Source: Deltaproteobacteria bacterium (lineage in GTDB: Bacteria; Desulfobacterota; GWC2-55-46). Taken from it: a stretch of DNA of 16,701 bases. The stretch lies in NCBI GenBank assembly GCA_030646655.1, contig JAUSLB010000165.1:1-16701 (forward strand), read 5' to 3'. The notes below the pieces were generated by a model. The model was not told where the DNA came from and did no database searches. It saw nothing but the letters and a program-made list of their open reading frames with translations. Every line of letters begins with the position of its first letter. Position 1 is the stretch's first letter. A program made the position numbers and the translations under genes. This document shows, piece after piece, positions 6,407 to 13,190 of the stretch.

Positions 6407-6431
6407 GCGTCTTAACAGGACGCACCCTGTT
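6407..6431 (-). terminator. Possible attenuator or terminator between asmA-like and pilZ genes
   Basis: Read on the minus strand after the AsmA-family stop, AACAGG/CCTGTT (arms 6426-6431 and 6414-6419) and GCGTC/GACGC (arms 6419-6423 and 6407-6411) share bases and cannot form together. The second is followed by a T-rich stretch (about 6384-6404). The stems are short, so this is a weak call. Confidence 0.35.
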
Positions 6432-6441
6432 CGTAACATTT

Positions 6442-7881
6442 TCAGGGTTGCTCGAGCGACCCGCGGTAAAAGACTTCGCATCCGCCCCCTTTGAGCATCT
6501 CGAAGGGTTTCTTTGCGAGCGAGATGATCGGGCCCATGAGCGAACGGAGGATGCTCGGCTTGTCTATCTGAGGTTTTTTAAAGGCGCCGTGTATCATCTG
6601 GCTGTATACGGCGCAGGCGTTCGCGTCGAGCACGGCGACCGTCAAGCCCTCGAACCTGTCGTGGACGAAATTGAGGCTGCCCTTAAGGGCGATGCGGTTT
6701 TTACTTGTGGTGAAGGCCACGTCCTGCGCCTCAGCGATGCCGTTAGTGACCTTCCAGTCGGAGACGAGTTTTCGTATCGTGCTATTCCCTCCCAGGGATT
6801 CCTTGTAGATACCCCCGAAGTCGTAGCCCTTTGTCAGCAACGCGCCCAGAGGGCCCGCGACAAAGAACGCTCCCACATCGACTAAGTTTACGCGCTGGCT
6901 CTTTTCGTACTTCTCCAACACACGGTCGAGGTCGAGGCTTTCGAGAAAGAGGTCATGGCCCCGGAGCGAAATCTCTCCCTGCGCAGTCCTCGTCATCTCA
7001 TCCGCGTTTTTGCCTCTTATCGCGAGATGCGATTTCAGGTCCAGCTCGCCGCGCATGGATTTTTTCTGTTTAAACGCCCCAAGCACCTCTTCGAAACGGA
7101 ATTTTGTGATCGTGAAATCAACCGAGTACTCGGGGCTTTCGCCTGCCATCGCACCCCTGATGCTACCTCTGCCGTTGCCGCCGAAGATCTTCATCGTGAA
7201 GGGGTTTGCCTCAAACTTCCCTCCGCCGGCTTTCATGACAGCGCGAAAATCCGAGACCCTCAATTCTTTCGCCTTCACTTCATTGCATGACAAATCGCCC
7301 TCGAAGGAGAGTGTGCTGAAAAACTCTCCTCCGCCCGCGGAAAGGTTTTTGATAGCAAGGTCGCACCCGTTCGCCTCGGTCCTTCCGCCCGATTTTTCGT
7401 CCAGGTATTGGACATGCCCCCCTTTGACGAAGATCTTTTCCATCTCAAAAGGTCTTGTGGGGAGTTCTTTCGAGGCAGGTTTCTTCTCAGGTGTTTCGAA
7501 GTTGAAGCGCCCTTTTCGGTCTTTGGTGATGAAGAATTTGGGGGTGATGATCTTGACCCGCCGTATGAGCACTTCCCGCCTGAGAAGGGGCAGCAGTCTT
7601 ACCTCCACCACCGCCTTTTTTACCGAGGCGACATCCGCACCCTTGTTTTGTATCAGAATATCTTCAAGCGATACTTTTGCGCTGAGAGATAGCGCGAGCT
7701 TCATTTTGCCGTTAATGCGTACCTTCATCCCCGCGGCCTCGGAGGCAGCGGCCTCGATACGGGGCTTGTATGGATTTATGTCGAAGGTGAGGACGAAAAT
7801 GACTACCGCAAGGACAAGGGCCATCGCACCGGCGCCAAGGATAAGAAGGACTTTCTTCATCTTCGAGTTCATTGAGTTCAT
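6442..7881 (-). CDS. AsmA-family envelope protein
   Basis: A 479-aa protein anchored by one N-terminal membrane helix (about residues 9-31) with the remainder expected in the periplasm. The start of the AsmA domain is clear: FDINPYKPRIEAAASEAAGMKVRINGKMKLALSLSAKVSLEDILIQN, the usual 'nested under the membrane helix' pattern. It continues with LLRREVLIRRVKIITPKFFITKDRKGRFNFE and a repetitive beta-rich body. AsmA-like proteins are linked to lipid transfer and outer-membrane biogenesis. This supports a diderm cell. The ATG at 7881 follows GGTGAG; an in-frame ATG at 7860 is an alternative start. Confidence 0.88.
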   Translation of the reverse strand: MNSMNSKMKKVLLILGAGAMALVLAVVIFVLTFDINPYKPRIEAAASEAAGMKVRINGKMKLALSLSAKVSLEDILIQNKGADVASVKKAVVEVRLLPLLRREVLIRRVKIITPKFFITKDRKGRFNFETPEKKPASKELPTRPFEMEKIFVKGGHVQYLDEKSGGRTEANGCDLAIKNLSAGGGEFFSTLSFEGDLSCNEVKAKELRVSDFRAVMKAGGGKFEANPFTMKIFGGNGRGSIRGAMAGESPEYSVDFTITKFRFEEVLGAFKQKKSMRGELDLKSHLAIRGKNADEMTRTAQGEISLRGHDLFLESLDLDRVLEKYEKSQRVNLVDVGAFFVAGPLGALLTKGYDFGGIYKESLGGNSTIRKLVSDWKVTNGIAEAQDVAFTTSKNRIALKGSLNFVHDRFEGLTVAVLDANACAVYSQMIHGAFKKPQIDKPSILRSLMGPIISLAKKPFEMLKGGGCEVFYRGSLEQP

Positions 7882-7890
7882 TCGCGCATC

Positions 7891-7968
7891 TCACCAAAAG
7901 AACATCCAGACAGGCTTAAACCCCGGATAATCATGACAGAAGAGCGCATATACTAAAAGGAATCTCAT
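7891..7968 (-). CDS. Candidate 25-aa hydrophobic small protein or leader peptide
   Basis: A 26-codon ORF starts MRFLLVYALFC and ends PVWMFFW, with the ATG at 7968 behind a good GGAGAG ribosome binding site spaced 4 nt. Its stop TGA is embedded in the GGTGAG that serves as Shine-Dalgarno for the AsmA-family gene 9 nt further on, so translation could be coupled. It is rich in aromatic and hydrophobic residues. It may be a membrane micropeptide, a regulatory leader or chance. Confidence 0.35.
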   Translation of the reverse strand: MRFLLVYALFCHDYPGFKPVWMFFW

Positions 7969-8043
7969 GTTTCTCTCCCCATTTACCGGAATGAAGTTAA
8001 GCAGGTTGGGTCAAGTGAAGCGAAACCTAAAAATCAAATAAAA

Positions 8044-8052
8044 ATTATAGCA
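8044..8052 (-). promoter_or_regulatory. Extended -10 promoter for the small ORF and asmA-like gene
   Basis: On the minus strand TGCTATAAT is an exact extended -10 element, located just after the tRNA terminator. The -35 region is poor. The predicted start near 8037 gives about 70 nt of leader before the small ORF at 7968. Confidence 0.55.
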
Positions 8053-8062
8053 TGAAAATTTA

Positions 8063-8091
8063 AAGGGGCTACAGCAACGCTGTAACCCCTT
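8063..8091 (-). terminator. Terminator after tRNA-Ala
   Basis: A 13-position stem with one mismatch (arms 8063-8075 and 8079-8091, AAGGGG...CCCCTT outside, TACAGC/GCTGTA inside, 3-nt loop) begins 10 bp after the tRNA. On the minus strand it is followed by TAAATTTT; on the plus strand by GATTTT, so it could work both ways. Confidence 0.75.
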
Positions 8092-8100
8092 GATTTTACT

Positions 8101-8176
8101 TGGTGGAGGGTACCGGGATCGAACCGGTGGCCTGCTGATTGCGAACCAGCCGCTCTCCCATCTGAGCTAACCCCCC
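8101..8176 (-). tRNA. tRNA-Ala, anticodon CGC
   Basis: A 76-nt cloverleaf with encoded CCA. The acceptor stem is GGGGGGT/ACCCTCC, which contains the G3-U70 wobble pair that defines alanine tRNAs. The D stem is GCTC/GAGC, the anticodon stem GCTGG/TCAGC with loop TTCGCAA (anticodon CGC, reading GCG), and the T arm ACCGG-TTCGATC-CCGGT. Every arm pairs. It appears to be a single-tRNA unit with its own terminator. Confidence 0.96.
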
Positions 8177-8202
8177 GTATGCACAAAACCTAATCTGAGA
8201 TT

Positions 8203-8229
8203 ATTATCAAAAAATCCGGCAAATCGCAA
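8203..8229 (-). promoter_or_regulatory. Possible tRNA-Ala promoter
   Basis: On the minus strand TTGCGA (8224-8229) and GATAAT (8203-8208) are separated by 15 bp, about 27 bp before the tRNA. The spacing is short, so the exact elements are uncertain. Confidence 0.35.
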
Positions 8230-8308
8230 GCGATTAATTTATGGGCAGTAGTTGTGCTGGAAAAACAAGGCAGGAATGCAACTTGTTGCAGGAAACTTCA
8301 ATCTCCGC

Positions 8309-8360
8309 CATTTAAGGCTGAGTTCTTCAATTTAAAAGAATCGGCTTATGGCCTTAAATG
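8309..8360. repeat. Inverted repeat at the 3' end of the cytochrome gene
   Basis: CATTTAAGGC (8309-8318) and its exact complement GCCTTAAATG (8351-8360) are separated by 32 bp. The right arm contains the cytochrome gene's stop codon (8354-8356). There is no T tract, so it is not a classical terminator; it may protect the mRNA end. Confidence 0.6.
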
Positions 8361-8647
8361 CCGCGCTTTCTTGAATGCTTTTTAAGGTAGCCGAGTATCG
8401 TATCTTTCTCTTCGGGGGTAAGGGCGGCCCGTACCCCTATCTCCTTAACCCTTTGCTCCATGACCGGGAGAATGCCTTCCCACTCCTTTGAAGAAAGCGC
8501 AGCCGGGTGCTTCGGGGTATGGCATATACCGCACTTTTCGGTATAGAGAAGGGCCTCCTTGGTGTCTTTCTCCGGAAGAGGCATCTCGCAGCCGGATAAA
8601 ATTATCATGGATGCCGCGGCAAGCGCCGCCATTGTAATGCCATTCAT
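8354..8647 (-). CDS. Small cytochrome c lipoprotein
   Basis: A 97-aa precursor with a short hydrophobic leader and lipobox LSGC (C20), predicting a membrane-anchored periplasmic lipoprotein of about 78 residues. One c-type heme motif CGICH lies at 39-43. M63 in LPVMEQRV could be the distal heme ligand. LTPEEKDTILGYLKKH is the usual C-terminal helix of such cytochromes. The leader lacks the usual N-terminal lysine or arginine, but an in-frame stop just upstream rules out a longer start. Its role would be electron transfer; no partner oxidoreductase is in the window. Confidence 0.85.
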   Translation of the reverse strand: MNGITMAALAAASMIILSGCEMPLPEKDTKEALLYTEKCGICHTPKHPAALSSKEWEGILPVMEQRVKEIGVRAALTPEEKDTILGYLKKHSRKRGI

Positions 8648-8703
8648 CGAGCCCGTCTACCCCAATTTTTTGTTACGCCTTTTTTGCCCCTGACGAGGCC
8701 TAT

Positions 8704-8731
8704 CCTATACCACAGGACGGGGGATTATCAA
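8704..8731 (-). promoter_or_regulatory. Promoter of the cytochrome c lipoprotein gene
   Basis: On the minus strand TTGATA (8726-8731) and TATAGG (8704-8709) are separated by 16 bp. The predicted start lies about 50 nt before the ATG at 8647. Confidence 0.55.
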
Positions 8732-8969
8732 ATGATGAAGTTCAGCGCGCCGTCTTTCACTCGGCGGATTCTATCTAAAGCTAACCGGCTTATAAGCATC
8801 CTCTGCTTACTGCTTTATGAAATTCCGCCTGAGCGGTCAAAAACATGGCTAAAGCCCTGCCCTGCAAAGCTCGCCAAAATAAAACCAAATGCTCCTCAAA
8901 TATAGAGCAAGATAACAAACGCATAGCCCAAGCCGGCCAGGCGCTTTCAATTATGATCTCAGCTTGGCT
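8732..8969. other. Intergenic region after the SDR gene, nothing recognised
   Basis: With the promoter at 8704-8731 this makes a gene-free stretch of about 320 bp (8648-8969). I find no convincing ORF, no copy of repeat A or B and no clear terminator for the SDR gene. The open frames present have no ribosome binding sites and no protein-like composition. Confidence 0.5.
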
Positions 8970-9842
8970 TCAGTGCAGGTATGTCCTCATGCCCTCCATA
9001 AAGCCCGTGGGCTTTATGCCGAACACATCGGGAAGCGCGTTATTTGCGGTGACGTTGTCCTCTTCGAGCATGAGGAGCGCATCCCTCGTTATCGGAGGCC
9101 TCGGAAGCACGCATTCAAGGAGCGCGGCGTTAAGGCGCATAAGGCTCATGGGTATATGGACTTTTAGAGGGGATCTATTGAGCACAGAGGCAATACTGTC
9201 GATTATCCCGTCGAAGGTATAGGCTTCAAAGCCGGCCATCTCAAATGTAGCCTTTTTAGCCTCGGGTCTTTCAATCGACTCCGCCATCGCCCTTACGAGG
9301 TCTTTTACGAACACTGGCTGCATCTTATTCCTTCCGTCCCCGGGGACCATTATTACCGGAGAAAGCCTTATGGCCCGCGCGAACACGTTCGTGAACTTAT
9401 CCTCTTTGCCGAAGATCACCGAGGGCCTGAATATAGTGTAGTCGAGCCCGGACGCCCTTATTATCTCCTCGGCCTCCCACTTGGTCTTGTGGTATCCGCT
9501 CCTCGCGCTGGGTCTCGTGCCGAGGGCGCTTATATGGAGGTATCTTGATATCCCTTTCTCCTTGCAGGCCTCAACCACATTCCTCGTGCCCTCGACATGG
9601 ACGGCCCTGAAGGTCAAGCCCTTCGATTCCATCAGGATGCCCACGAGGTGGACTACGGCGTCAACCCCGCCCAAGGCGTTGAGGACTGAGCCCTTGTCCG
9701 TCACATCCCCGCGGACGAGCTCCACGCCCGGCATGGGCGCGGCCCTCTCCGGGGATCTAACGAGGCAGCGGACTTCACGGTCTTTGAGCTCGCCTATGAG
9801 GTTCCTGCCGACAAAGCCAGTCCCGCCCGTGACGAGTATCAT
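8970..9842 (-). CDS. Atypical SDR, NAD(P)-binding epimerase/NDUFA9-like
   Basis: A 290-aa Rossmann-fold protein. The dinucleotide-binding motif TGGTGFVG (5-12) is at the N-terminus, followed by R25/R29, which suggests a possible NADP preference. GVDAVVHLVGI (59-69) and Y117-HKTK121 match the YxxxK pair. FRPSVIFG is also typical. The C-terminal part, PVFVKDLVRAMAESIE and later, resembles the NDUFA9/YbjT-like atypical SDR group, which includes complex I assembly or quinone-linked proteins. The substrate is unknown. The ATG overlaps the stop of the response regulator (ATGA), so the two are very likely cotranslated. Confidence 0.85.
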   Translation of the reverse strand: MILVTGGTGFVGRNLIGELKDREVRCLVRSPERAAPMPGVELVRGDVTDKGSVLNALGGVDAVVHLVGILMESKGLTFRAVHVEGTRNVVEACKEKGISRYLHISALGTRPSARSGYHKTKWEAEEIIRASGLDYTIFRPSVIFGKEDKFTNVFARAIRLSPVIMVPGDGRNKMQPVFVKDLVRAMAESIERPEAKKATFEMAGFEAYTFDGIIDSIASVLNRSPLKVHIPMSLMRLNAALLECVLPRPPITRDALLMLEEDNVTANNALPDVFGIKPTGFMEGMRTYLH

Positions 9843-10210
9843 TGTTTTTTTCCGAGGATGTCCCTTACGGTCTGTTTAAGTTCTGTGAGGTCTGAGGATT
9901 TTATTACGTAGGCGTCGGATGCCCATGTGCCGAAGTCGTGCTTATAGTGGGGGTAGGCTGTGCAGAGTATCACGGGGAGGTCTTTCCACTTCTCCTTTAC
10001 CCTCCTTAAGACCTCGACCCCGTCCATTCCGGGCATCTTGATGTCAAGGAGCACCAGATCTATGGGCTCGTTTTCGAGCTTTTCGAGGGATTCCTCTCCT
10101 GAGGCGGCAAGCTCCACCTCCCACCCCTCGTCCTCAAACTCCTCCTTGTACAGGAGCCTGAGGCCTTCCTCATCGTCAACCACAAGGATCCTTTTCTTCA
10201 TATTCTTCAT
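9839..10210 (-). CDS. Receiver-only response regulator paired with adjacent kinase
   Basis: A 123-aa REC domain: D12/D13 acidic pair, phospho-acceptor D56 (LVLLDIKMPGMDG), T84 (ILCTAY) and K104 in AYVIKSSDL. The usual proline after the lysine is replaced by serine. No output domain is present. An AGGGG ribosome binding site lies 5 nt before the ATG at 10210. It follows the histidine kinase by 52 bp and overlaps the downstream SDR by 4 bp, so it probably receives phosphate from that kinase. Confidence 0.9.
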   Translation of the reverse strand: MKNMKKRILVVDDEEGLRLLYKEEFEDEGWEVELAASGEESLEKLENEPIDLVLLDIKMPGMDGVEVLRRVKEKWKDLPVILCTAYPHYKHDFGTWASDAYVIKSSDLTELKQTVRDILGKKQ

Positions 10211-10262
10211 ACAAACCCCTGATAAAGATACTGAACGGGCCGCCTTAAAAAAATATCATCGC

Positions 10263-11480
10263 TTAAGCCGGAGGGGCAGGCCCCTCCTTTTCCCCGGCAT
10301 ACGGCAGGCTTATCGTAAATACCGCCCCGGCGCCGGCCCTATTCTCAACCTGAACGCTTCCCCTGTGCCTCGCTACTATCGTCTTCGCTATCGTAAGACC
10401 AAGCCCCGTGCCGTTCCCCTTTGTAGTAAAGAATGGTTTGAATATCTTATCCATTATCTTGGCGTCGATCCCGCCGCCGGTGTCCGCCACCTTCGCGAGG
10501 ACGGAATTTCCGGACAAGGCGGTTGCCATCGTAAGCACGCCGCCCTTTTCCATGGACTGTATCGCATTGGCTATTAAATTGTCAAAAGCAATCTTGATCT
10601 GCTCCCTGTCCGCAAGCACCGGGAGCCTGCGGCCGTAAAACTCCTTTTTTAATTCGATCCCGCGGACGCCTAACTCATCCTCAAAAGGAGAAAGGGCCGA
10701 GCCCGCTATCTCGTTCATATCGTCAGGCTTAAGCTCCAGCGAGCTTTCCTTAAAGAACCTGAAGGCCCCGTCCATTATCTTCTCGAGCCGGGCTACCTCA
10801 AGGGATATCCTTTCCAGATACTGCCCGACCGGCGCTTCCGCCCCGAGGTGTTTTTTGAGCCTCGCCGTAAAGCCCCCGATGGAGAGGAGCGGGTTCCTTA
10901 TCTCGTGAGCAAGGGCCGCGGCCATGTCGCCGAGAGTAATAAGCTTCTCCGAATCCTTTAACGCGGAGCGGGCCTCTTTTAATTCCTCTTTGGCGGCCTC
11001 AAGCTCTTTTATCGCCACCGCGAACCTAAGAAGGAGCGTCAGCTGAAGGGCCGCGTTCTTAAGCCTCAGCCTGCCCTTTGCGTCGAGCCTTTTCCTCTCA
11101 AGGGCTTTAAGATAAAGGGCCCCGTCTAACTCCCTCCCTTTCCTTATAGGGCAGATGACCGCGTACTTAAAGCCTTTAAGCCCCTTGTCCTCATTCCAGA
11201 CGGCGTCGCTGCCTTTCGCCTTATATACCTCTACGGGCTGGGCCTTGCCGCGGACAAGCCGGAGCGCGCCGTCGTTTATCCCGTAAGCCTTTATCTTGGG
11301 GCCACTTCCCTTAGACCCCCTTAAAGTAAAGCCGCCGCCCTCCCCCTCACGGATATAAAGGCAGGACTGGTCAAAGGCAAAGGCCTTCAGGAAGAACCCG
11401 GCTGCCATAGCCAGTTTCACGCCCGGTTTAATCCCCGAGTCCGCAAGCCCGGCCAATTTTCCAATTATATCATATTCCAT
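10263..11480 (-). CDS. Soluble GAF-type sensor histidine kinase
   Basis: A 405-aa cytoplasmic kinase without membrane segments. Residues about 15-155 resemble a divergent GAF sensor; 155-180 form a coiled coil (LEAAKEELKEARSALKDSEKL). The HisKA domain has H191 in LAHEIRNPL. The ATPase domain carries the N box DNLIANAIQSM, the G1 box ADTGGGID, the F box FKPFFTTK and the G2 box GTGLGLTIAK, followed by GSVQVENRAGAGAVFTISLP. All catalytic elements are intact. A CGGAG ribosome binding site precedes the ATG. It begins 58 bp after galT and is followed by its likely partner receiver. The signal is unknown. Confidence 0.9.
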   Translation of the reverse strand: MEYDIIGKLAGLADSGIKPGVKLAMAAGFFLKAFAFDQSCLYIREGEGGGFTLRGSKGSGPKIKAYGINDGALRLVRGKAQPVEVYKAKGSDAVWNEDKGLKGFKYAVICPIRKGRELDGALYLKALERKRLDAKGRLRLKNAALQLTLLLRFAVAIKELEAAKEELKEARSALKDSEKLITLGDMAAALAHEIRNPLLSIGGFTARLKKHLGAEAPVGQYLERISLEVARLEKIMDGAFRFFKESSLELKPDDMNEIAGSALSPFEDELGVRGIELKKEFYGRRLPVLADREQIKIAFDNLIANAIQSMEKGGVLTMATALSGNSVLAKVADTGGGIDAKIMDKIFKPFFTTKGNGTGLGLTIAKTIVARHRGSVQVENRAGAGAVFTISLPYAGEKEGPAPPA

Positions 11481-11487
11481 AAAGAAA

Positions 11488-11510
11488 CTCCGGTATCAGG
11501 GAAAACGGAG
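11488..11510 (-). promoter_or_regulatory. Hairpin covering the kinase ribosome binding site
   Basis: CGGAG (minus-strand bases 11492-11488), the Shine-Dalgarno of the histidine kinase, is complementary to CTCCG at 11510-11506 with a 13-nt loop. The 5-bp stem is short and is followed by TTTCTTT, so it could be a weak terminator of galT or a translational switch. Confidence 0.3.
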
Positions 11511-11538
11511 CTTTTGATGCGAAATGAAAAGATATGCC

Positions 11539-12537
11539 TTAAACCTTCGCGTCCCTTAAAAACTTGGCCGCCTCCTCAGGAGGAGTGGGGTTCATGTAAA
11601 AGCCTGAGCCCCATTCAAAGCCCGCGACCTTGGTCAGCTTGGGTATAAGCTCGAAGTGCCAGTGGTAGAATTGGCTCGACGCGTCCCTTACGGGGGCCGC
11701 GTGCAGGATGAAGTTGTAGGGAGGATAGTTGAGGACCTTGTCTATCCTCTTAAGCACATCGGAGAAGATGGTCGACAGGCTCTCGTAATGGTGCTTCTGG
11801 CAGTTCTCGAAATTCGACTCGTGCACCTTGGGCAATATCCATATCTCAAAGGGCGCCTTGGGCGCGTATGGCGTCACGGCTATAAAGTCCCGGTTCTCGG
11901 ATACCACCCTCACGCCCTGCATTATCTCCTGACGGATGATGTCGCAGAATACGCAGCGCTCCTTGAAGTTATAATACTCAAGGCAGCCGTCGAGCTCCTC
12001 GGCTGCCCTCTTGGGGATAATAGGCAGGGCTATGAGCTGGGAGTGCGTGTGCTCCAATGTAGCGCCTGCGGCCTCGCCGTGGTTCTTGAATATGAGTATG
12101 TATTTAAGGCGCGCGTCCTTCTTTAAATCTATGATCCTGTCCCTGAACGCCCAGAGCACCTCTTCGAACTGCCTTACCGGGATCTTGGCGAGCGTATCGG
12201 CGTGGTTCGGCGACTCTATTATGACCTCGTGAGCGCCCACGCCGTTCATCTTGTCATAGACGCCGTCGCCCTCGCGGTTGATCTCGCCTTCCACTTTAAG
12301 GGCCGGGTACTTGTTCGGCACTACCCTTATGTGCCAGCCCGGAGAGTTCGGGCCCGCGCTGTTCTTCCTGTAAGCCAGCACCTCCGGCGGGGTCTTTGAT
12401 TCATTTCCGGGGCAGAAGGGGCAGAAACCCACCTTTGGGGAGGGCTGGGTGAACTCGAACTCAGAGGGGCGCTTGCCCCGCTCAGTTGAAATTATCACCC
12501 ATCTGCCTAATATAGGGTCTTTCCTTAGTTCGGGCAT
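11539..12537 (-). CDS. galT: Galactose-1-phosphate uridylyltransferase family protein
   Basis: A 332-aa HIT-superfamily nucleotidyltransferase; the classical member exchanges UMP between UDP-glucose and galactose-1-phosphate (Leloir pathway). Opening RKDPILGRWVIISTERGKRPSEF, zinc-site cysteines C39/C42 (CPFCPGNE), a likely zinc histidine in SPNH112, and the catalytic segment GATLEHTHSQLIALP with H163-T-H165 are present; the usual form is HPH. The C-terminus QFYHWHFELIPKLT is also typical. The ATG at 12537 follows AAGGTG, which overlaps an in-frame GTG at 12543. No other galactose gene is nearby, so it may act on other sugar phosphates. A 12613-12633 hairpin lies in the gap before it. Confidence 0.87.
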   Translation of the reverse strand: MPELRKDPILGRWVIISTERGKRPSEFEFTQPSPKVGFCPFCPGNESKTPPEVLAYRKNSAGPNSPGWHIRVVPNKYPALKVEGEINREGDGVYDKMNGVGAHEVIIESPNHADTLAKIPVRQFEEVLWAFRDRIIDLKKDARLKYILIFKNHGEAAGATLEHTHSQLIALPIIPKRAAEELDGCLEYYNFKERCVFCDIIRQEIMQGVRVVSENRDFIAVTPYAPKAPFEIWILPKVHESNFENCQKHHYESLSTIFSDVLKRIDKVLNYPPYNFILHAAPVRDASSQFYHWHFELIPKLTKVAGFEWGSGFYMNPTPPEEAAKFLRDAKV

Positions 12538-12650
12538 ATTCACCTTCTCGGAATTACTGGATAAATCCGGCTGGCACGGACTGAAAGGGAAGGGGGCGGA
12601 AGCTTTCGCCTGCCTGGAGGAAGGCCTCCGAGGTTACGGTCTTATAAAAT

Positions 12651-12675
12651 AAAAAAAGGATGACCGGTCAGCTCC
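12651..12675 (-). terminator. Possible dksA terminator
   Basis: A perfect palindrome TGACCGGTCA spans the dksA stop codon and is followed on the minus strand by TCC and seven T (12657-12651). The stem with a usable loop is short, so termination strength is doubtful. Confidence 0.3.
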
Positions 12676-13030
12676 GTGCCTTCTCCTGCTCCTCCTCTTC
12701 CTTCTTGCATTCTATGCAGCAGGTCGTAACCGGCCTTACCTCAAGCCTCTTTTCGGAAATAGCCTCTCCGCACAACTCGCAGACGCCGTAAGCCCCGTCG
12801 TCTATCCTCTTGATGGCCTCGTTGACCTTGGTTATGAGCTTGCGCTCCCTGTCCTTGACCCTTAAGAGGAAATTCCTGTCGGTCTCGTGCGCGGCCCTGT
12901 CGGTCGGGTCCGGGAAGTTGTCTTCCTTCCCTTCGCTCATTCCGCTTACCGCCTTCTCGGCGCCGCTTAAAAGTTCTTCGAGCTTTCCGTTGAGCAGCGT
13001 CCTGAAGTGCTCAAGCCTCTCTTTATCCAT
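12668..13030 (-). CDS. dksA: DksA/TraR-family RNA polymerase-binding zinc-finger protein
   Basis: A 120-aa protein. An N-terminal coiled-coil half leads to the tip motif FPDPTDRAAHE, with D41-xx-D44-x-A46 matching the DxxDxA tip that DksA inserts into the RNA polymerase secondary channel to act with ppGpp. The zinc finger has C84-x2-C87 and C105-x2-C108, followed by a charged tail. It is shorter than E. coli DksA (151 aa), mainly at the N-terminus, as in many relatives. The ATG at 13030 is preferred to a GTG at 13057 because the -10 of a good promoter lies between them. The mRNA would have almost no leader. Confidence 0.85.
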   Translation of the reverse strand: MDKERLEHFRTLLNGKLEELLSGAEKAVSGMSEGKEDNFPDPTDRAAHETDRNFLLRVKDRERKLITKVNEAIKRIDDGAYGVCELCGEAISEKRLEVRPVTTCCIECKKEEEEQEKARS

Positions 13031-13038
13031 AATCCAAA

Positions 13039-13068
13039 AGTATAACCGAAAAAGCACGCGGATGTAAA
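13039..13068 (-). promoter_or_regulatory. dksA promoter
   Basis: On the minus strand TTTACA (13063-13068) and TATACT (13039-13044), each one base from consensus, are separated by 18 bp. The -10 ends 8 nt before the ATG, so the start site would be about 2 nt upstream of the initiation codon. Confidence 0.6.
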
Positions 13069-13077
13069 TAATAAATT

Positions 13078-13177
13078 TAATCCCTCACTGAGGGTTCAAT
13101 TCCCCGAAGCTTGCTTCGAGACTTTTTCAGCCGTAGTGGACTTCGATACCTCGCAGCTTGCTGCGGGGAGGTTCATT
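13078..13177 (+). repeat. Structured intergenic repeat, family B, copy 1 (B1)
   Basis: A 100-nt element with three short hairpins: CCCTC/GAGGG (13082-13094), CGAAGC/GCTTCG around AAGCTT (about 13105-13118), and CGCAGC/GCTGCG (about 13152-13165). Between the last two it has GACTTTTTCAGC, the same half-palindrome found in repeat A. It lies between dksA and moaC, and is about 90% identical to B2 at 13681-13779, in the same orientation. Confidence 0.9.
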
Positions 13178-13190
13178 CCGTTCCCTGGGC

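Noticed and set aside
7010..7930. Long plus-strand open frame of 306 codons opposite the AsmA-family gene
   Set aside because: No ribosome binding site and low-complexity serine/proline-rich translation; the minus-strand frame shows a clear AsmA domain, so this is its shadow.
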